Positions 18,051-28,464 of a stretch of DNA of 64,000 nucleotides are shown here, piece after piece. This stretch comes from Prevotella lacticifex (GTDB taxonomy: Bacteria > Bacteroidota > Bacteroidia > Bacteroidales > Bacteroidaceae): contig NZ_BPTV01000001.1 in NCBI RefSeq assembly GCF_019973375.1, forward strand, positions 2,001,104 through 2,065,103, in the 5' to 3' direction. Position numbers and translations under genes: made by a program. Numbering within the stretch: the stretch's first letter is position 1; each line of letters begins with the position of its first letter. The notes below the pieces were generated by a model, which was not told the origin of the DNA, did no database searches, and saw only the letters and a program-made list of their open reading frames with translations.

Positions 18051-19595
18051 ATGGATAAAGAAATCAAGCCATCATCCGAGTTCAAACTTATTGCCAAGAC
18101 CTTCATGGGACTGGAACAGGTGCTGGCCAAGGAACTCACAGAGCTGGGTGCCAACAATGTTGAGATAGGTCGCAGAATGGTGTCGTTCACCGGCGACAAG
18201 GAGATGATGTACCGGGCCAACTTCCAGTTACACACGGCCATCAGAATTCTAAAGCCGATAGCGGAGTTCAAAGCCAGCTCGGCCGACGATATGTACAATG
18301 AGGTGAGAAAGATCGACTGGAGCAAGTACATCCTCCCGGGAAAGACATTCTCGGTCGACTCGGTCGTCTACTCCGACGACTTCCGCAACTCGCGGTTCGT
18401 CACTTACAAGGTCAAGGATGCCATCGTCGACCAGTTCCGCGAGAAAACAGGCAGCCGCCCGAATATCTCGGTGTCGAACCCCGACATCAGACTCAACATT
18501 CACATTGCTGAGGACAACGCCACACTGTCGCTCGACTCGTCAGGCGAGAGCCTGCACCGCCGCGGCTATCGACAGGAATCGGTGGAGGCACCGCTCAACG
18601 AGGTCCTCGCAGCAGGAATGATTCTCATGACCGGATGGAAAGGCGATACCGATTTCATCGACCCGATGTGCGGTTCGGGCACCATTCCTATCGAGGCCGC
18701 GCTCATTGCCCGCAACATCTCGCCCGGAGTTTTCAGGAAAGAGTTCGCCTTCGAGAAGTGGCCAGATTTCGATTCGGAGCTTTTTGATGAGATTTACAAC
18801 GACGACTCGCAGGAGCGCGAATTCACACATCACATCTACGGCTACGATGCCGACATGAAAGCAGTCAACACTGCAAGGCTGAACGTCAAGGCAGCAGGAC
18901 TCTCGAAGGACATCACCATCGACCAGCAGGACTTCAAGAACTTCCAGCAGCCGGCCGAGAAGAGCATCATCGTGATGAACCCGCCATACGGCGAGCGCAT
19001 CTCAACCGACAATCTGCTCGGCACATACCACATGATCGGCGAGAGATTCAAGAATGCTTTCAAGGGCAACGAGGCCTGGGTTCTGTCGTACCGGGAAGAG
19101 TGTTTCCGCGCCATCGGACTGAAACCGTCCATCAAGATTCCGCTCTACAACGGTTCGCTGGAGTGCGAGTTCCGCAAGTATGTCATGTTCGACGGCAATA
19201 TGAAGGACTTCCGCCACGAGGGTGGCATCGTGAAGACAGAGGAGGAGAAACGCGAGATGGCTCAGAAGCACCGGTTCAAGAAGAACCGTGAGTTCAAACA
19301 GCTGCTCGACGAGGAGGAGAACAATGAGGAAAGCGACATCCGCGACTTCAAGTTCCACTCTTTCCGCGACATGTCCCCAAGAAAGCCGAGAATCGGCCGC
19401 CACGACGACGAGCATCATTTCAGCCGGTCGAAAGATAAATACAAAAACAAGTTCCGCGACCGCGACGACGACAACGAGGAGCACCGCGGTGGCAAGGACC
19501 GGCGGTTCCGCGGGAAGGACAAGGACTTCGGCGGACGCGGAAAACGTTTCGGCGGAAAAGGACGAAGGCCGGCGGACGACGATTTTGAGGATTAA
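18051..19595 (+). CDS. THUMP-domain class I RNA methyltransferase with basic/acidic tail
   Basis: The protein has 514 residues. An N-terminal THUMP-like region (LIAKTFMGLEQVLAKEL to about 160) precedes a Rossmann methyltransferase: SAM-binding DPMCGSGTIPIEAALIA and catalytic VMNPPYGER. It resembles the RlmL/RlmK N-half and the TrmN/Trm14 group, so it is probably a 23S rRNA or tRNA N2-guanine methyltransferase. The last 100 residues are disordered, rich in Lys, Arg, Asp and Gly (RFRGKDKDFGGRGKRFGGKG), an RGG-like tail that probably binds RNA. The frame is open upstream to 17808 inside epsC; ATG 18051 gives the family N-terminus. Confidence 0.9.
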   Translation: MDKEIKPSSEFKLIAKTFMGLEQVLAKELTELGANNVEIGRRMVSFTGDKEMMYRANFQLHTAIRILKPIAEFKASSADDMYNEVRKIDWSKYILPGKTFSVDSVVYSDDFRNSRFVTYKVKDAIVDQFREKTGSRPNISVSNPDIRLNIHIAEDNATLSLDSSGESLHRRGYRQESVEAPLNEVLAAGMILMTGWKGDTDFIDPMCGSGTIPIEAALIARNISPGVFRKEFAFEKWPDFDSELFDEIYNDDSQEREFTHHIYGYDADMKAVNTARLNVKAAGLSKDITIDQQDFKNFQQPAEKSIIVMNPPYGERISTDNLLGTYHMIGERFKNAFKGNEAWVLSYREECFRAIGLKPSIKIPLYNGSLECEFRKYVMFDGNMKDFRHEGGIVKTEEEKREMAQKHRFKKNREFKQLLDEEENNEESDIRDFKFHSFRDMSPRKPRIGRHDDEHHFSRSKDKYKNKFRDRDDDNEEHRGGKDRRFRGKDKDFGGRGKRFGGKGRRPADDDFED

Positions 19596-19629
19596 TAATC
19601 CCGCAATCCAGACACTGAGAAAAAGATAT

Positions 19630-21855
19630 ATGAAAGGCAAATTAAAATGTATTGGACTGATGCTGGCCATTGGCCTGCTAAGTTCGATGTCGGCAATGGC
19701 TCAAAATAAGCAATTCACTCTTGAGGACCTGAACTTCGGCGGGGTCAACTACCGGAAGTTCTACCCCGAGAACAGATACACCACCTGGTGGGGCGACCGC
19801 CTCATCAGACTGAATCTCGACTACTGCGCCGAGGTTGACAAGACCAGCGGGAAGGAGAAACGGATTGTAAGTCTCGACGAGATAAACAAGGTCGCCGGCC
19901 TAAGCGGCTCCGAGCTCGTCAGGAGTTTATACTATGCCGCTTTCCCTTATGCCGACAAACCAGTCATCAGCGTGGAGAACTCGGGTGAGCGATTTCTATA
20001 TAATTTCAAGACGAAGAAGGTGGAATGGCGCTCGGGAGTTCTCAGTACCGACCCCGGCCACAACGTCTATGGCGACGAGAAGCAGAGCTCGGAGTGGAAC
20101 AGTGCCTCACGCGCCACGGCTTTCGTAGCCGGCAACCAGCTCTATGTCGCTGATGCTAAGGGCAATATCGCAAAGCTTACAACCGACGGCTCGCGCGACA
20201 TCGTATACGGACAAAGCGTACACCGCGATGAGTTCGGCATCAACGGAGGACTTTTCTGGAGTCCGAAAGGCAACAAGCTCGCATTCTACAGGATGGACCA
20301 GAGTATGGTGACCGACTATCCGCTCGTTAATATTCCGGAAATCGACTGGACACCAAAGGAGGGACAGAGCAGAATTGACACTCCGGAGCCGATAAAATAT
20401 CCGATGGCCGGAGAGACGAGCCATAAGGTAACAGTGGGAGTTTACGACCTGCGGACGAAGAAAACGGTCTATTTGCAGGCCGGCGATCCTACCGACCGCT
20501 ACTTTACGAACATCGCATGGAGTCCCGACGAGACGACTATCTACATGTTTGAGCTTAACCGCGACCAGAACGACTGCCGCCTTGTAAGCTACGATGCAGC
20601 CTCTGGCGAGAAGAAGGGGGAATTGTATCGCGAGACCGACGAGAAATATGTGGAGCCACTCCACCCTATCGTATTTCTGCCGTGGGACAACAGTAAGTTC
20701 ATTATGCAAAGTCAGAAGGACGGCTACAACCACCTATACCTATTTAATAAGGACGGGAAAGAAATAAAACAGATAACCAACGGGAAATGGGTAGTGATGG
20801 ATTTCCTCGGATTCGACGCAAAGAGCCATGATATCATCTACTCCAGCAACGAGGCAAATCCAATACAACAGAATATCTGGACGGTCAACGTCGACAACGG
20901 AAAGCGAAAGCTTGTCGATGAGTCGGGGAAAGGATGGCACAACGGAACCATCAGTGCATCAGGAAGATACATCCTCGACAACTATCAGGAGCCGACGGTG
21001 CCGAGGAAGATTTCCATCATCAACTCGGAGACCGCAAAGTGCTTCAACTATTTCACGGCTCCCGACCCATGGAAAGGCTATAACCTCCCGGAATACAGCA
21101 CCGGCACGATAAAGGCTGCCGACGGTGTCACCGACTTGTATTATCGGTTGGTAAAACCGGTCAACTTCGACCCGAAGAAGAAGTATCCTACTGTCGTCTA
21201 CGTCTACGGAGGCCCTCATGCACACAATGTTGACGCACGGTGGCACTGGGCAAGTCGCTCGTGGGAGACTTATATGGCACAGAAAGGCTACGTGCTCTTC
21301 ATCCTCGACAACCGCGGCAGCGAGAACCGCGGAAAAGCTTTTGAGCAGGTCACATTCCGCCATCTTGGTCAGGAGGAGATGAAAGACCAGATGAAAGGTG
21401 TCGACTTCCTGCGCACACTATCCTATGTCGATACAACTCGCATCGGCGTTCACGGATGGAGTTTCGGCGGATTCATGACCATCTCGCTCATGACAAACCA
21501 TCCCGACGTATTCAAGGTGGGCGTTGCCGGTGGACCGGTAATCGACTGGAAATGGTATGAGGTGATGTATGGCGAGAGATATATGGACACACCGCAGACT
21601 AATCCGGAGGGATACCGCCAGACATCGCTCCTCAACAAAGCCAAGGACCTGAAGGGAAAACTGCAGATAATCATCGGTCTCAACGACCCGGTCGTCGTTC
21701 CGCAGCATGAGTTCTCGTTCTTAAAAGCATGCATCGCCGCCGGAACGCAACCCGACTTCTTCGTTTATCCCGGTGAGCCACACAACATGAGAGGACATCA
21801 GTCGGTGCACTTGCACGAAAGAATAACTCAATACTTTGAGGATTACTTGAAGTGA
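19630..21855 (+). CDS. dipeptidyl peptidase IV (S9B family), exported
   Basis: This 741-residue serine peptidase removes X-Pro dipeptides from peptide N-termini. The signal peptide is MKGKLKCIGLMLAIGLLS to AMAQ, so it is periplasmic or surface-associated. An eight-bladed propeller region (about 50-480) precedes the alpha/beta hydrolase domain. The catalytic Ser is in HGWSFGGFM, Asp in GLNDPVV and His in GEPHNMRGH. The longer open frame from 19288 overlaps the previous gene; ATG 19630 begins the signal peptide. It probably serves peptide scavenging, as in Porphyromonas and Prevotella. Confidence 0.93.
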   Translation: MKGKLKCIGLMLAIGLLSSMSAMAQNKQFTLEDLNFGGVNYRKFYPENRYTTWWGDRLIRLNLDYCAEVDKTSGKEKRIVSLDEINKVAGLSGSELVRSLYYAAFPYADKPVISVENSGERFLYNFKTKKVEWRSGVLSTDPGHNVYGDEKQSSEWNSASRATAFVAGNQLYVADAKGNIAKLTTDGSRDIVYGQSVHRDEFGINGGLFWSPKGNKLAFYRMDQSMVTDYPLVNIPEIDWTPKEGQSRIDTPEPIKYPMAGETSHKVTVGVYDLRTKKTVYLQAGDPTDRYFTNIAWSPDETTIYMFELNRDQNDCRLVSYDAASGEKKGELYRETDEKYVEPLHPIVFLPWDNSKFIMQSQKDGYNHLYLFNKDGKEIKQITNGKWVVMDFLGFDAKSHDIIYSSNEANPIQQNIWTVNVDNGKRKLVDESGKGWHNGTISASGRYILDNYQEPTVPRKISIINSETAKCFNYFTAPDPWKGYNLPEYSTGTIKAADGVTDLYYRLVKPVNFDPKKKYPTVVYVYGGPHAHNVDARWHWASRSWETYMAQKGYVLFILDNRGSENRGKAFEQVTFRHLGQEEMKDQMKGVDFLRTLSYVDTTRIGVHGWSFGGFMTISLMTNHPDVFKVGVAGGPVIDWKWYEVMYGERYMDTPQTNPEGYRQTSLLNKAKDLKGKLQIIIGLNDPVVVPQHEFSFLKACIAAGTQPDFFVYPGEPHNMRGHQSVHLHERITQYFEDYLK

Positions 21856-21881
21856 TAAAAGCGTGTATCCAACAAAAAGAA

Positions 21882-21918
21882 AGCGTGAAACCGGCCCACG
21901 AAAGGTCGGTTCCACGCT
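21882..21918 (+). terminator. hairpin after the DPP IV gene
   Basis: AGCGTG and AACCGGCC (21882-21896) pair with GGTCGGTT and CACGCT (21904-21918). It is a strong stem with no U tract. Confidence 0.55.
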
Positions 21919-21996
21919 GAACAGACTGGTTTTCAAGTCATTACAACAACATACAGATACGATACCAAAAATATAGAACTATAAACAAGACCCTGC

Positions 21997-22050
21997 ATTT
22001 CCCCACAGGCCATAGAATAAAATCCCACTTCGGGGATGATTTGGGGAAAT
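21997..22050 (+). promoter_or_regulatory. long-range stem in the purD leader
   Basis: ATTTCCCCA (21997-22005) is exactly complementary to TGGGGAAAT (22042-22050), which ends 5 nt before the purD ATG. A small CCCACTTCGGGG hairpin lies in the loop. The stem would cover the translation start region. Regulation is inferred. Confidence 0.4.
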
Positions 22051-22055
22051 ACGTT

Positions 22056-23324
22056 ATGAACATATTACTATTAGGCTCAGGCGGCCGTGAACATGCCTTA
22101 GGATGGAAGATTGCTCAAAGCAGCAAATGTGACAAACTGTACATAGCTCCAGGCAACGCCGGAACATGCAACATCGGAGAGAATGTACCTATCGGTGTCA
22201 ACGAATTTGACAAGCTGAAGGATTTCGCCGCTAATCACAACATTGACATGCTCGTCGTCGGTCCGGAGGTTCCTCTGGTCAACGGCATCACGGATGATTT
22301 CCACAACGATCCGCGGACAAAGGACATTCCCGTCATCGGACCGTCAAAAGCCGGAGCTGAACTCGAGGGCTCAAAGGACTTTGCAAAAGGATTCATGAAG
22401 CGTCACAATATCCCTACAGCCGCCTACGAGACTTTCGACGGCACTACCGTAGAAGAAGGTATCAAGTTTCTTGAGAGTCTTCAGCCTCCTTACGTGCTGA
22501 AAGCCGACGGTCTTGCTGCCGGAAAGGGCGTTCTCATCGTACCCACACTGGAGGAAGCAAAGAAGGAATTCCGCGAGATGCTCGACGGTATGTTCGGTAA
22601 CGCATCAGCGAAGGTGGTCATTGAGCAGTTCCTCAGCGGCATCGAGTGCTCAGTATTCGTTCTTACCGACGGCGATCACTATAAGATTCTGCCCGAGGCT
22701 AAGGACTACAAACGCATCGGAGAGCACGATACCGGTCTTAACACCGGTGGAATGGGCTCAGTGTCACCGGTTCCGTTCGCAACAAAGGGATGGATGAAGA
22801 AAGTCGAGGACCGAATTATCAGACCGACTATCGACGGACTGAAGGAGGAGGGTATCGACTACAAAGGCTTCATTTTCTTCGGACTGATAAACGTCGACGG
22901 CGAGCCAATGGTAATAGAATACAACTGCCGTATGGGCGATCCTGAGACAGAAAGCGTCATGCTGCGACTCAAAAGCGATATCATAGACCTCTTTGAGGGT
23001 GTGGCAAAGGGCGATCTCGACAAACGCCCGATTGAATTCGACGACAGAGCCGCTGTGTGCGTGATGCTTGTCAGCGGCGGCTATCCGCAGAAATACGTCA
23101 AAGGCTATACCATCAACGGCATCGACAAGGTCGAAGGCTCGGTGGTCTTCCACTCCGGAACAGCCATGAAAGACGGACAGGTTGTCACCGATGGCGGACG
23201 TGTAATAGCCGTCTCATCATACGGTAGCAACAAGGAGGAGGCTCTCCGCAAGTCGTTTAAGGAAGCGCAGAAGATAGAATTTAAGGACAAGTACTTCCGC
23301 AGCGACATCGGTCAGGACCTATAA
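22056..23324 (+). CDS. purD: phosphoribosylamine-glycine ligase (GARS)
   Basis: This 422-residue ATP-grasp enzyme makes glycinamide ribonucleotide in purine synthesis. Hallmarks are [19 protein letters not shown], the ATP-grasp segment [28 protein letters not shown] and [15 protein letters not shown]. An in-frame TTG at 22041 lies upstream, but ATG 22056 gives the standard N-terminus. It is probably a single-gene unit. purC and purM are in the same window but far away. Confidence 0.95.
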   Translation: MNILLLGSGGREHALGWKIAQSSKCDKLYIAPGNAGTCNIGENVPIGVNEFDKLKDFAANHNIDMLVVGPEVPLVNGITDDFHNDPRTKDIPVIGPSKAGAELEGSKDFAKGFMKRHNIPTAAYETFDGTTVEEGIKFLESLQPPYVLKADGLAAGKGVLIVPTLEEAKKEFREMLDGMFGNASAKVVIEQFLSGIECSVFVLTDGDHYKILPEAKDYKRIGEHDTGLNTGGMGSVSPVPFATKGWMKKVEDRIIRPTIDGLKEEGIDYKGFIFFGLINVDGEPMVIEYNCRMGDPETESVMLRLKSDIIDLFEGVAKGDLDKRPIEFDDRAAVCVMLVSGGYPQKYVKGYTINGIDKVEGSVVFHSGTAMKDGQVVTDGGRVIAVSSYGSNKEEALRKSFKEAQKIEFKDKYFRSDIGQDL

Positions 23325-23456
23325 TTAGGTTTTGAGTAATTTTTTTCAGTGTGTAAAGCGGATATAATCAGCTGAATGTACAGATTATACCAGCACGCGA
23401 AACATACTCAACCGGTTTGCAAATGGATTTGGTCGGATGAATAAGAACGGCCAAGT

Positions 23457-23470
23457 CTGTTTGCAAACAG
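23457..23470. promoter_or_regulatory. perfect palindrome CTGTTTGCAAACAG
   Basis: This 14-nt perfect palindrome lies 42 nt before the membrane protein gene. A related half (GGTTTGCAAATGG) occurs 43 nt upstream. It may be an operator; no regulator is known. Confidence 0.35.
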
Positions 23471-23512
23471 ATTCTGTCAACGAACAAAAAGATTTGAAAT
23501 CAGGTAACAACA

Positions 23513-24451
23513 GTGATTAAACAAAAGCGTTTCCAAAACAGAATAGCGGAGAGCCGATGGTCTTCGCTCACTATGACGATCATAGCATTAGCCATTTGGT
23601 TTGCTGTAGGACTGATGACCTTTGAGCCTCACATTGTCACGTCATTCATCTGCATGGCAATGGCTTCGGTGATGATGGGACAGCTAAACAGCGCCAACGC
23701 ACTCATCCGGATATATAGTCGGATGATAATGTGCACGTTCCTGGTCATCGTATCGGTAGCTACATTCCTCTTTTCCGACTATGCACCGGCCTTGGTAACA
23801 CTTTGTTTTACAATCTTCTACACATTCCTTTTCCGCTGTTATCAGGACAAGAGTTCGCCGGGATGGATCTTCTATGCTTATCTTGCCATCGGTCTTGCAA
23901 GCGTATTCTGGGTTCAGGTTTTGTTTTTTTTGCCGTTCCTGTGGATTATTACTTCGACAAATCTGCTGGCGATGAACTTCCGAAACTTCATAGCCTCACT
24001 CCTTGGAGTCATAGCCCCTTACTGGTTCTTGTTGGCGTGGTATGCTTTCAAGAACGACATTCCGGCTTTTGCAGTCCACTTTAAGGAGTTGGCCAATTTC
24101 GGTCAGGTGGCTGGTATGCAGGTACTTACTTCCCATCAGCTTGTCACCTTGGCGTTCACGATTCTATTAGCTGTCACCGGTATGATTCACTTCGTCAACA
24201 AAGCGCACCTCGACAACATCAGGACAAGGCTTTTGTATGAGACTTTCATCACCATCGATCTTCTCACTATAGCCTTTATTATCCTCCAGCCTCAGCACTT
24301 CAAGTTCCTTTATGGTATTCTTGCTGTGAACACATCACCGCTTATCGGCCACTTCATTGCCCTGACGCACACTAAGTGGACCAACCGGTATTTCATTCTT
24401 CTGATAATTATGGCAATGGCTATTTGCGCATACAATATATGGATTCCATAA
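23513..24451 (+). CDS. hypothetical multi-pass membrane protein
   Basis: The protein has 312 residues and about eight hydrophobic segments (for example TMTIIALAIWFAVGLMTF, VQVLFFLPFLWIITSTNL). The start is a GTG at 23513 with a basic N-terminus (IKQKRFQNRIAESRW) that suits an inner-membrane orientation. No catalytic motif is recognised. It overlaps the following DedA-like gene by 13 nt, so translation is coupled. Confidence 0.7.
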   Translation: MIKQKRFQNRIAESRWSSLTMTIIALAIWFAVGLMTFEPHIVTSFICMAMASVMMGQLNSANALIRIYSRMIMCTFLVIVSVATFLFSDYAPALVTLCFTIFYTFLFRCYQDKSSPGWIFYAYLAIGLASVFWVQVLFFLPFLWIITSTNLLAMNFRNFIASLLGVIAPYWFLLAWYAFKNDIPAFAVHFKELANFGQVAGMQVLTSHQLVTLAFTILLAVTGMIHFVNKAHLDNIRTRLLYETFITIDLLTIAFIILQPQHFKFLYGILAVNTSPLIGHFIALTHTKWTNRYFILLIIMAMAICAYNIWIP

Positions 24452-24894
24452 CAAATTTCCTGCTCGACTACGGCTATTGGGGAATGCTCGTTGCAGCATT
24501 CCTCGCCGGGAGCTTCTTCCCTTTCTCTTCCGAGGCCGTCATGCTCGGGCTATTGGCAATGGGTCTGAAGCCTGTTCCACTCGTTGTCTATGGCACGATT
24601 GGTAATGTTGGAGGTTCAATGTTCAATTATTATATTGGGAGTCTCGGCAAGATAGAGTGGATAGAAAAGTATCTGCACGTCAAGAAATCATCACTTGAGA
24701 AAGCCGAAAAGTTCATGGACGGACGCGGGGCATGGATGGGGTTCTTCGCCTTTCTGCCATTCATCGGCTCAGCCATTACCATACTCCTTGGCTACAGCCG
24801 GGCCAACAAGGCGATATCACTCTTGTCAATAACAACGGGGAAGCTTCTGCGTTACATTATATTAATAGGGAGCGTCGTACTTGCCATTAAGTAA
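24439..24894 (+). CDS. DedA/YqaA-family membrane protein
   Basis: The protein has 151 residues and four or five hydrophobic segments. The SNARE-associated (VTT) pattern is visible: GSFFPFSSEAVMLGLLAMG, then GNVGGSMFNYYIGSLGK and RGAWMGFFAFLPFIGSAIT. DedA relatives act in membrane lipid recycling; for YqaA-type proteins the substrate is unknown. It starts inside the end of the previous gene (13-nt overlap). Confidence 0.85.
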   Translation: MDSITNFLLDYGYWGMLVAAFLAGSFFPFSSEAVMLGLLAMGLKPVPLVVYGTIGNVGGSMFNYYIGSLGKIEWIEKYLHVKKSSLEKAEKFMDGRGAWMGFFAFLPFIGSAITILLGYSRANKAISLLSITTGKLLRYIILIGSVVLAIK

Positions 24895-24933
24895 AATAAT
24901 CTTTCATCTTTTCCCTTTTTCAATTAAAATCAT

Positions 24934-24941
24934 TACCTTTG
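24934..24941 (+). promoter_or_regulatory. -7 element of the DUF2723 gene promoter
   Basis: TACCTTTG lies 42 nt before the ATG. The -33 region (TTCCCTTTTTC) is poor. Confidence 0.55.
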
Positions 24942-24982
24942 CACCGATTCTATCGAAATAACAGAGTTTATAATTAATAACA

Positions 24983-27900
24983 ATGAAAAAGTTTAAGTTA
25001 GTGGACTGCATTGTCGGATGGGTTGTGTTTGCCATAGCCTCATTCGTCTATTGCTCGACCATTGAACCGACAGCCTCCTTCTGGGACTGCCCTGAGTTCA
25101 TCACAACTGCTTACAAGCTTGAGATCGGCCACCCGCCTGGGGCACCGTTCTTCATGCTCACAGCTAATCTATTCACACAGTTTGTCAACGACCCGACATT
25201 AGTTGCCAAGATGGTCAATACGATGAGTGCTCTCCTGAGTGCCACCTGTATCCTCTTCCTTTTCTGGACCATCAGCCATCTGACCCGTCGCCTTATCGTT
25301 CGCGACGGCGAGGCACCTACGCTGAGTAAGGCTATTGCCATTGAAGGCTCAGCACTTGTCGGCGCACTAATCTACTGCTTCAGCGACACTTTCTGGTTCT
25401 CAGCAGTAGAAGGTGAGGTATATGCCTACTCATCGGCATTCACTGCCGTTGTATTCTGGCTGATACTGAAATGGGAAGAACATGCCGACGAGCCTCACAG
25501 CGACCGTTGGCTCGTGCTCATTACCTATATGACGGGACTGTCAATAGGCGTGCACCTGCTCAACCTTCTGTGTATCCCAGCTATAGTGCTGGTGTTCTAC
25601 TACAAGAAATGGCCAGATGCCAACCTCAAAGGCTCACTTTTAGCCCTGCTTCTATCGTTCATTATTGTTGCAGCAGTACTTTATGGAGTAGTGCCAGGCA
25701 TCATCACTGTAGGCGGTTGGTTCGAACTATTCTTCACCAATACCCTCGGTATGCCGTTCAACACCGGAACGATAATTTACATCTTCGTACTCGTTGCAGG
25801 AGTTGTATGGGCCATCTATGAAACTTACACCAACAAGAGTCTCACCCGCGAGAACATTGCTTTCCTCGTGGCAGTAGCCCTTCTTGGTATACCTTTCTAT
25901 GGATTTGGCTGGAGCGCATTCATCACAGGAGTAGTAATCCTTGCCATCCTATGGTTCGTCCTCAAGAAATGCAAGAACATTATTACCTCCCGTGTCAAGA
26001 ATACAGCCTTACTGTGTATGCTCATGCTGATGATCGGCTACTCATCCTATGCCCTCATCATCATCCGTTCTACATCCAATCCCCCAATGGATCAGAACTC
26101 GCCTGAGGATATCTTCACACTCGGAAACTATCTGAGCCGTGATCAGTATGGCGACCGTCCATTGTTCTATGGACAGGCTTACACTTCTCAGTTGTCCTAC
26201 CACCCAGTAGGCGATGGCATGCAGGCTCCTGATGTTCAGGATGGCGCACCTATATATGAGAAGAAAGAAAAGTCAAGTCCTAACGAGCCCGACTCATACT
26301 TCGTACCTACCCACAAGGATAAGTACATCTACTCTGAGAACATGCTCTTCCCACGAATGTACGATCAGGCTCACGCCCAGGATTATGAATCGTGGATGGG
26401 CGGAGTGACAAAGCATGATGCCGGTGATGGCACAGAGATTCCAACGCAGGGTGAGAACCTTCGTTTCTTCATGTCCTACCAGTGCAACTTCATGTACTGG
26501 CGTTACTTCATGTGGAACTTCTGCGGCCGTCAGAACGACATTCAGGGCAATGGTGAGCTCGAGCATGGCAACTGGATAACCGGCATCCCATTCATCGATA
26601 ATGCAATGTACGGCGACCAGAGTCTTCTTCCCGATGAGCTAAAGGCATACGATCCTGTCACCAACCCGTCGGGAAACAAAGGTCACAACGTCTACTATGG
26701 ACTGCCGTTGCTTCTCGGTCTCATCGGATTCTTCTGGCAGGCATTCCGTGGCAAACGCGGCATACAGCAGTTTTGGGTTGTCGGTTTCCTGTTCCTCATG
26801 ACAGGACTCGCCATAGTCTTCTACCTCAACCAGACTCCGAGCCAGCCTCGTGAGCGCGACTATGCATACGCAGGTTCGTTCTATGCTTTCGCTATATGGT
26901 GCGGACTTGGTGTTGCCGCCATCATCGACTGGCTGAAGAAGCTCAAGCTCCAGCCTGTGGCCGTAGCAGCAGTAGTGTCGCTTCTCGCCCTCTTCGTGCC
27001 TATTCAGATGGGCAGCCAGAACTGGGACGACCACGACCGTTCAAACCGCTACACATGCCGCGACTTCGGACGCAACTACCTCATGAGTCTGCAGCCTAAG
27101 AGCAACGCTATCATCTTCACCAACGGCGACAACGACACCTTCCCTCTGTGGTACAACCAGGAGGTAGAAGGCCAGGGCACCGAGTTCCGCGTCTGCAACC
27201 TCAGCTACCTGTCGACCGACTGGTATATCGACCAGATGCTGCGCCCGGCCTACGATTCCAAACCTGCGCCAATCACATGGAGCCGTCTGGAGTATGTCAC
27301 CGGAACTAACGAGTACATACGTGTCAATCCGGACATGAAAGATGATATCAACGACCTGTACAAGAACTATCCTCAGCAGGCCAAGGCTATCTTCGGTGAC
27401 AATCCTTACGAGCTGAAGAACATCCTTAAATACTGGGTGCGCAACGACTTCACCGCTCAGCAGAAGAGCATGCTCAAGCAACTCTACGGCTTCGGCTCCG
27501 ACCAGGAGATGCGTCAGGCTCTGAACGTGATTCCTACCGACACTATCTATCTTACTGTCGACAAGAACGCCGTTCTCAAGAGTGGAATGCAGGTTAACAA
27601 GGACTCCATCCCCAACCAGATGGTCATCTCGCTTGCCGGCAAGTCTACACTCATCAAGTCGAACCTGATGATGCTGGAAATGCTTGCCAACGCCGACTGG
27701 ACACGTCCATTGTACATCGCCACCACTGTGGGCTCTGATGCTTATGCAGGTCTCGGCAACAACCAATTGCAGGAAGGCCTTGCCAACCGCATTGTTCCTT
27801 ACACCGTCGATCCTGACGACAACATGGATGTCAACAAGACCTACGATGCCGTCATGAACCGCTTCCGCTTTGGTGGACTGTCGCGCAAGGAACTGTACAT

Positions 27901-28351
27901 CGACCAGACCGTCATGCGCATGTGCTACACTCACCGTCGCCTGATGGCACAGTTAGCTATGGCCCTGCTCCGTAAGGGCGACAAGGCCCGCGCTCAGAAG
28001 GTCCTCGAGAAGTCCGACAAGGAAATACCTTATTATAACGTTCCGGTGAACGTCATGGCCGGCGATATGGACATCGCCCAGGCATGGTATCTCCTTGGCC
28101 GCAAGGACAAGGCCCGTCAGCTCGCTGACCAGTTGTGGAAGACCGCAAGCCAGTACGTCAATTTCTATCTCAGCCTTGACGACCGCGGCTTCAACATGGG
28201 TATGGAGACATGCCGCATGCAACTCGGCTACACAATGGCCAATCTTCTGCAAATGACCTCTGAACTCGATCCACAATGGAGCAACAGTCATCGTTCGTCC
28301 TATGGACAGTTCATGCAGCGCTACCAGAGTAAGGGTGGCCAGATTCAATAA
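24983..28351 (+). CDS. DUF2723 (GT117-like) membrane protein
   Basis: The protein has 1122 residues. The N-terminus (FWDCPEFITTAYKLEIGHPPG) is diagnostic of DUF2723, a GT-C-fold family that includes putative protein O-mannosyltransferases; the Asp and Glu in WDCPEF suit a GT-C active site. About twelve membrane segments occupy residues 10-360 and 575-680. The C-terminal 430 residues are soluble, probably periplasmic, and end in helical TPR-like repeats (AMALLRKGDKARAQKVLEK). It may act in the Bacteroidetes O-glycosylation pathway (inference). A strong terminator follows. Confidence 0.85.
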   Translation: MKKFKLVDCIVGWVVFAIASFVYCSTIEPTASFWDCPEFITTAYKLEIGHPPGAPFFMLTANLFTQFVNDPTLVAKMVNTMSALLSATCILFLFWTISHLTRRLIVRDGEAPTLSKAIAIEGSALVGALIYCFSDTFWFSAVEGEVYAYSSAFTAVVFWLILKWEEHADEPHSDRWLVLITYMTGLSIGVHLLNLLCIPAIVLVFYYKKWPDANLKGSLLALLLSFIIVAAVLYGVVPGIITVGGWFELFFTNTLGMPFNTGTIIYIFVLVAGVVWAIYETYTNKSLTRENIAFLVAVALLGIPFYGFGWSAFITGVVILAILWFVLKKCKNIITSRVKNTALLCMLMLMIGYSSYALIIIRSTSNPPMDQNSPEDIFTLGNYLSRDQYGDRPLFYGQAYTSQLSYHPVGDGMQAPDVQDGAPIYEKKEKSSPNEPDSYFVPTHKDKYIYSENMLFPRMYDQAHAQDYESWMGGVTKHDAGDGTEIPTQGENLRFFMSYQCNFMYWRYFMWNFCGRQNDIQGNGELEHGNWITGIPFIDNAMYGDQSLLPDELKAYDPVTNPSGNKGHNVYYGLPLLLGLIGFFWQAFRGKRGIQQFWVVGFLFLMTGLAIVFYLNQTPSQPRERDYAYAGSFYAFAIWCGLGVAAIIDWLKKLKLQPVAVAAVVSLLALFVPIQMGSQNWDDHDRSNRYTCRDFGRNYLMSLQPKSNAIIFTNGDNDTFPLWYNQEVEGQGTEFRVCNLSYLSTDWYIDQMLRPAYDSKPAPITWSRLEYVTGTNEYIRVNPDMKDDINDLYKNYPQQAKAIFGDNPYELKNILKYWVRNDFTAQQKSMLKQLYGFGSDQEMRQALNVIPTDTIYLTVDKNAVLKSGMQVNKDSIPNQMVISLAGKSTLIKSNLMMLEMLANADWTRPLYIATTVGSDAYAGLGNNQLQEGLANRIVPYTVDPDDNMDVNKTYDAVMNRFRFGGLSRKELYIDQTVMRMCYTHRRLMAQLAMALLRKGDKARAQKVLEKSDKEIPYYNVPVNVMAGDMDIAQAWYLLGRKDKARQLADQLWKTASQYVNFYLSLDDRGFNMGMETCRMQLGYTMANLLQMTSELDPQWSNSHRSSYGQFMQRYQSKGGQIQ

Positions 28352-28368
28352 CTCTGAACTCTGACAAG

Positions 28369-28425
28369 AACCAATAAAACCGGACATAAGCCTGTCGGTA
28401 AGGTCCGATTTTATTGGTTTTTTCT
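28369..28425 (+). terminator. strong intrinsic terminator
   Basis: A 17-nt arm (28369-28385, ending CGGAC) pairs with 28403-28419, one mismatch, followed by TTTTTTC. It ends the DUF2723 transcript. Confidence 0.85.
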
Positions 28426-28464
28426 TTCTTTTATACTAACGAACAACAATAATCCGTATAAGCA

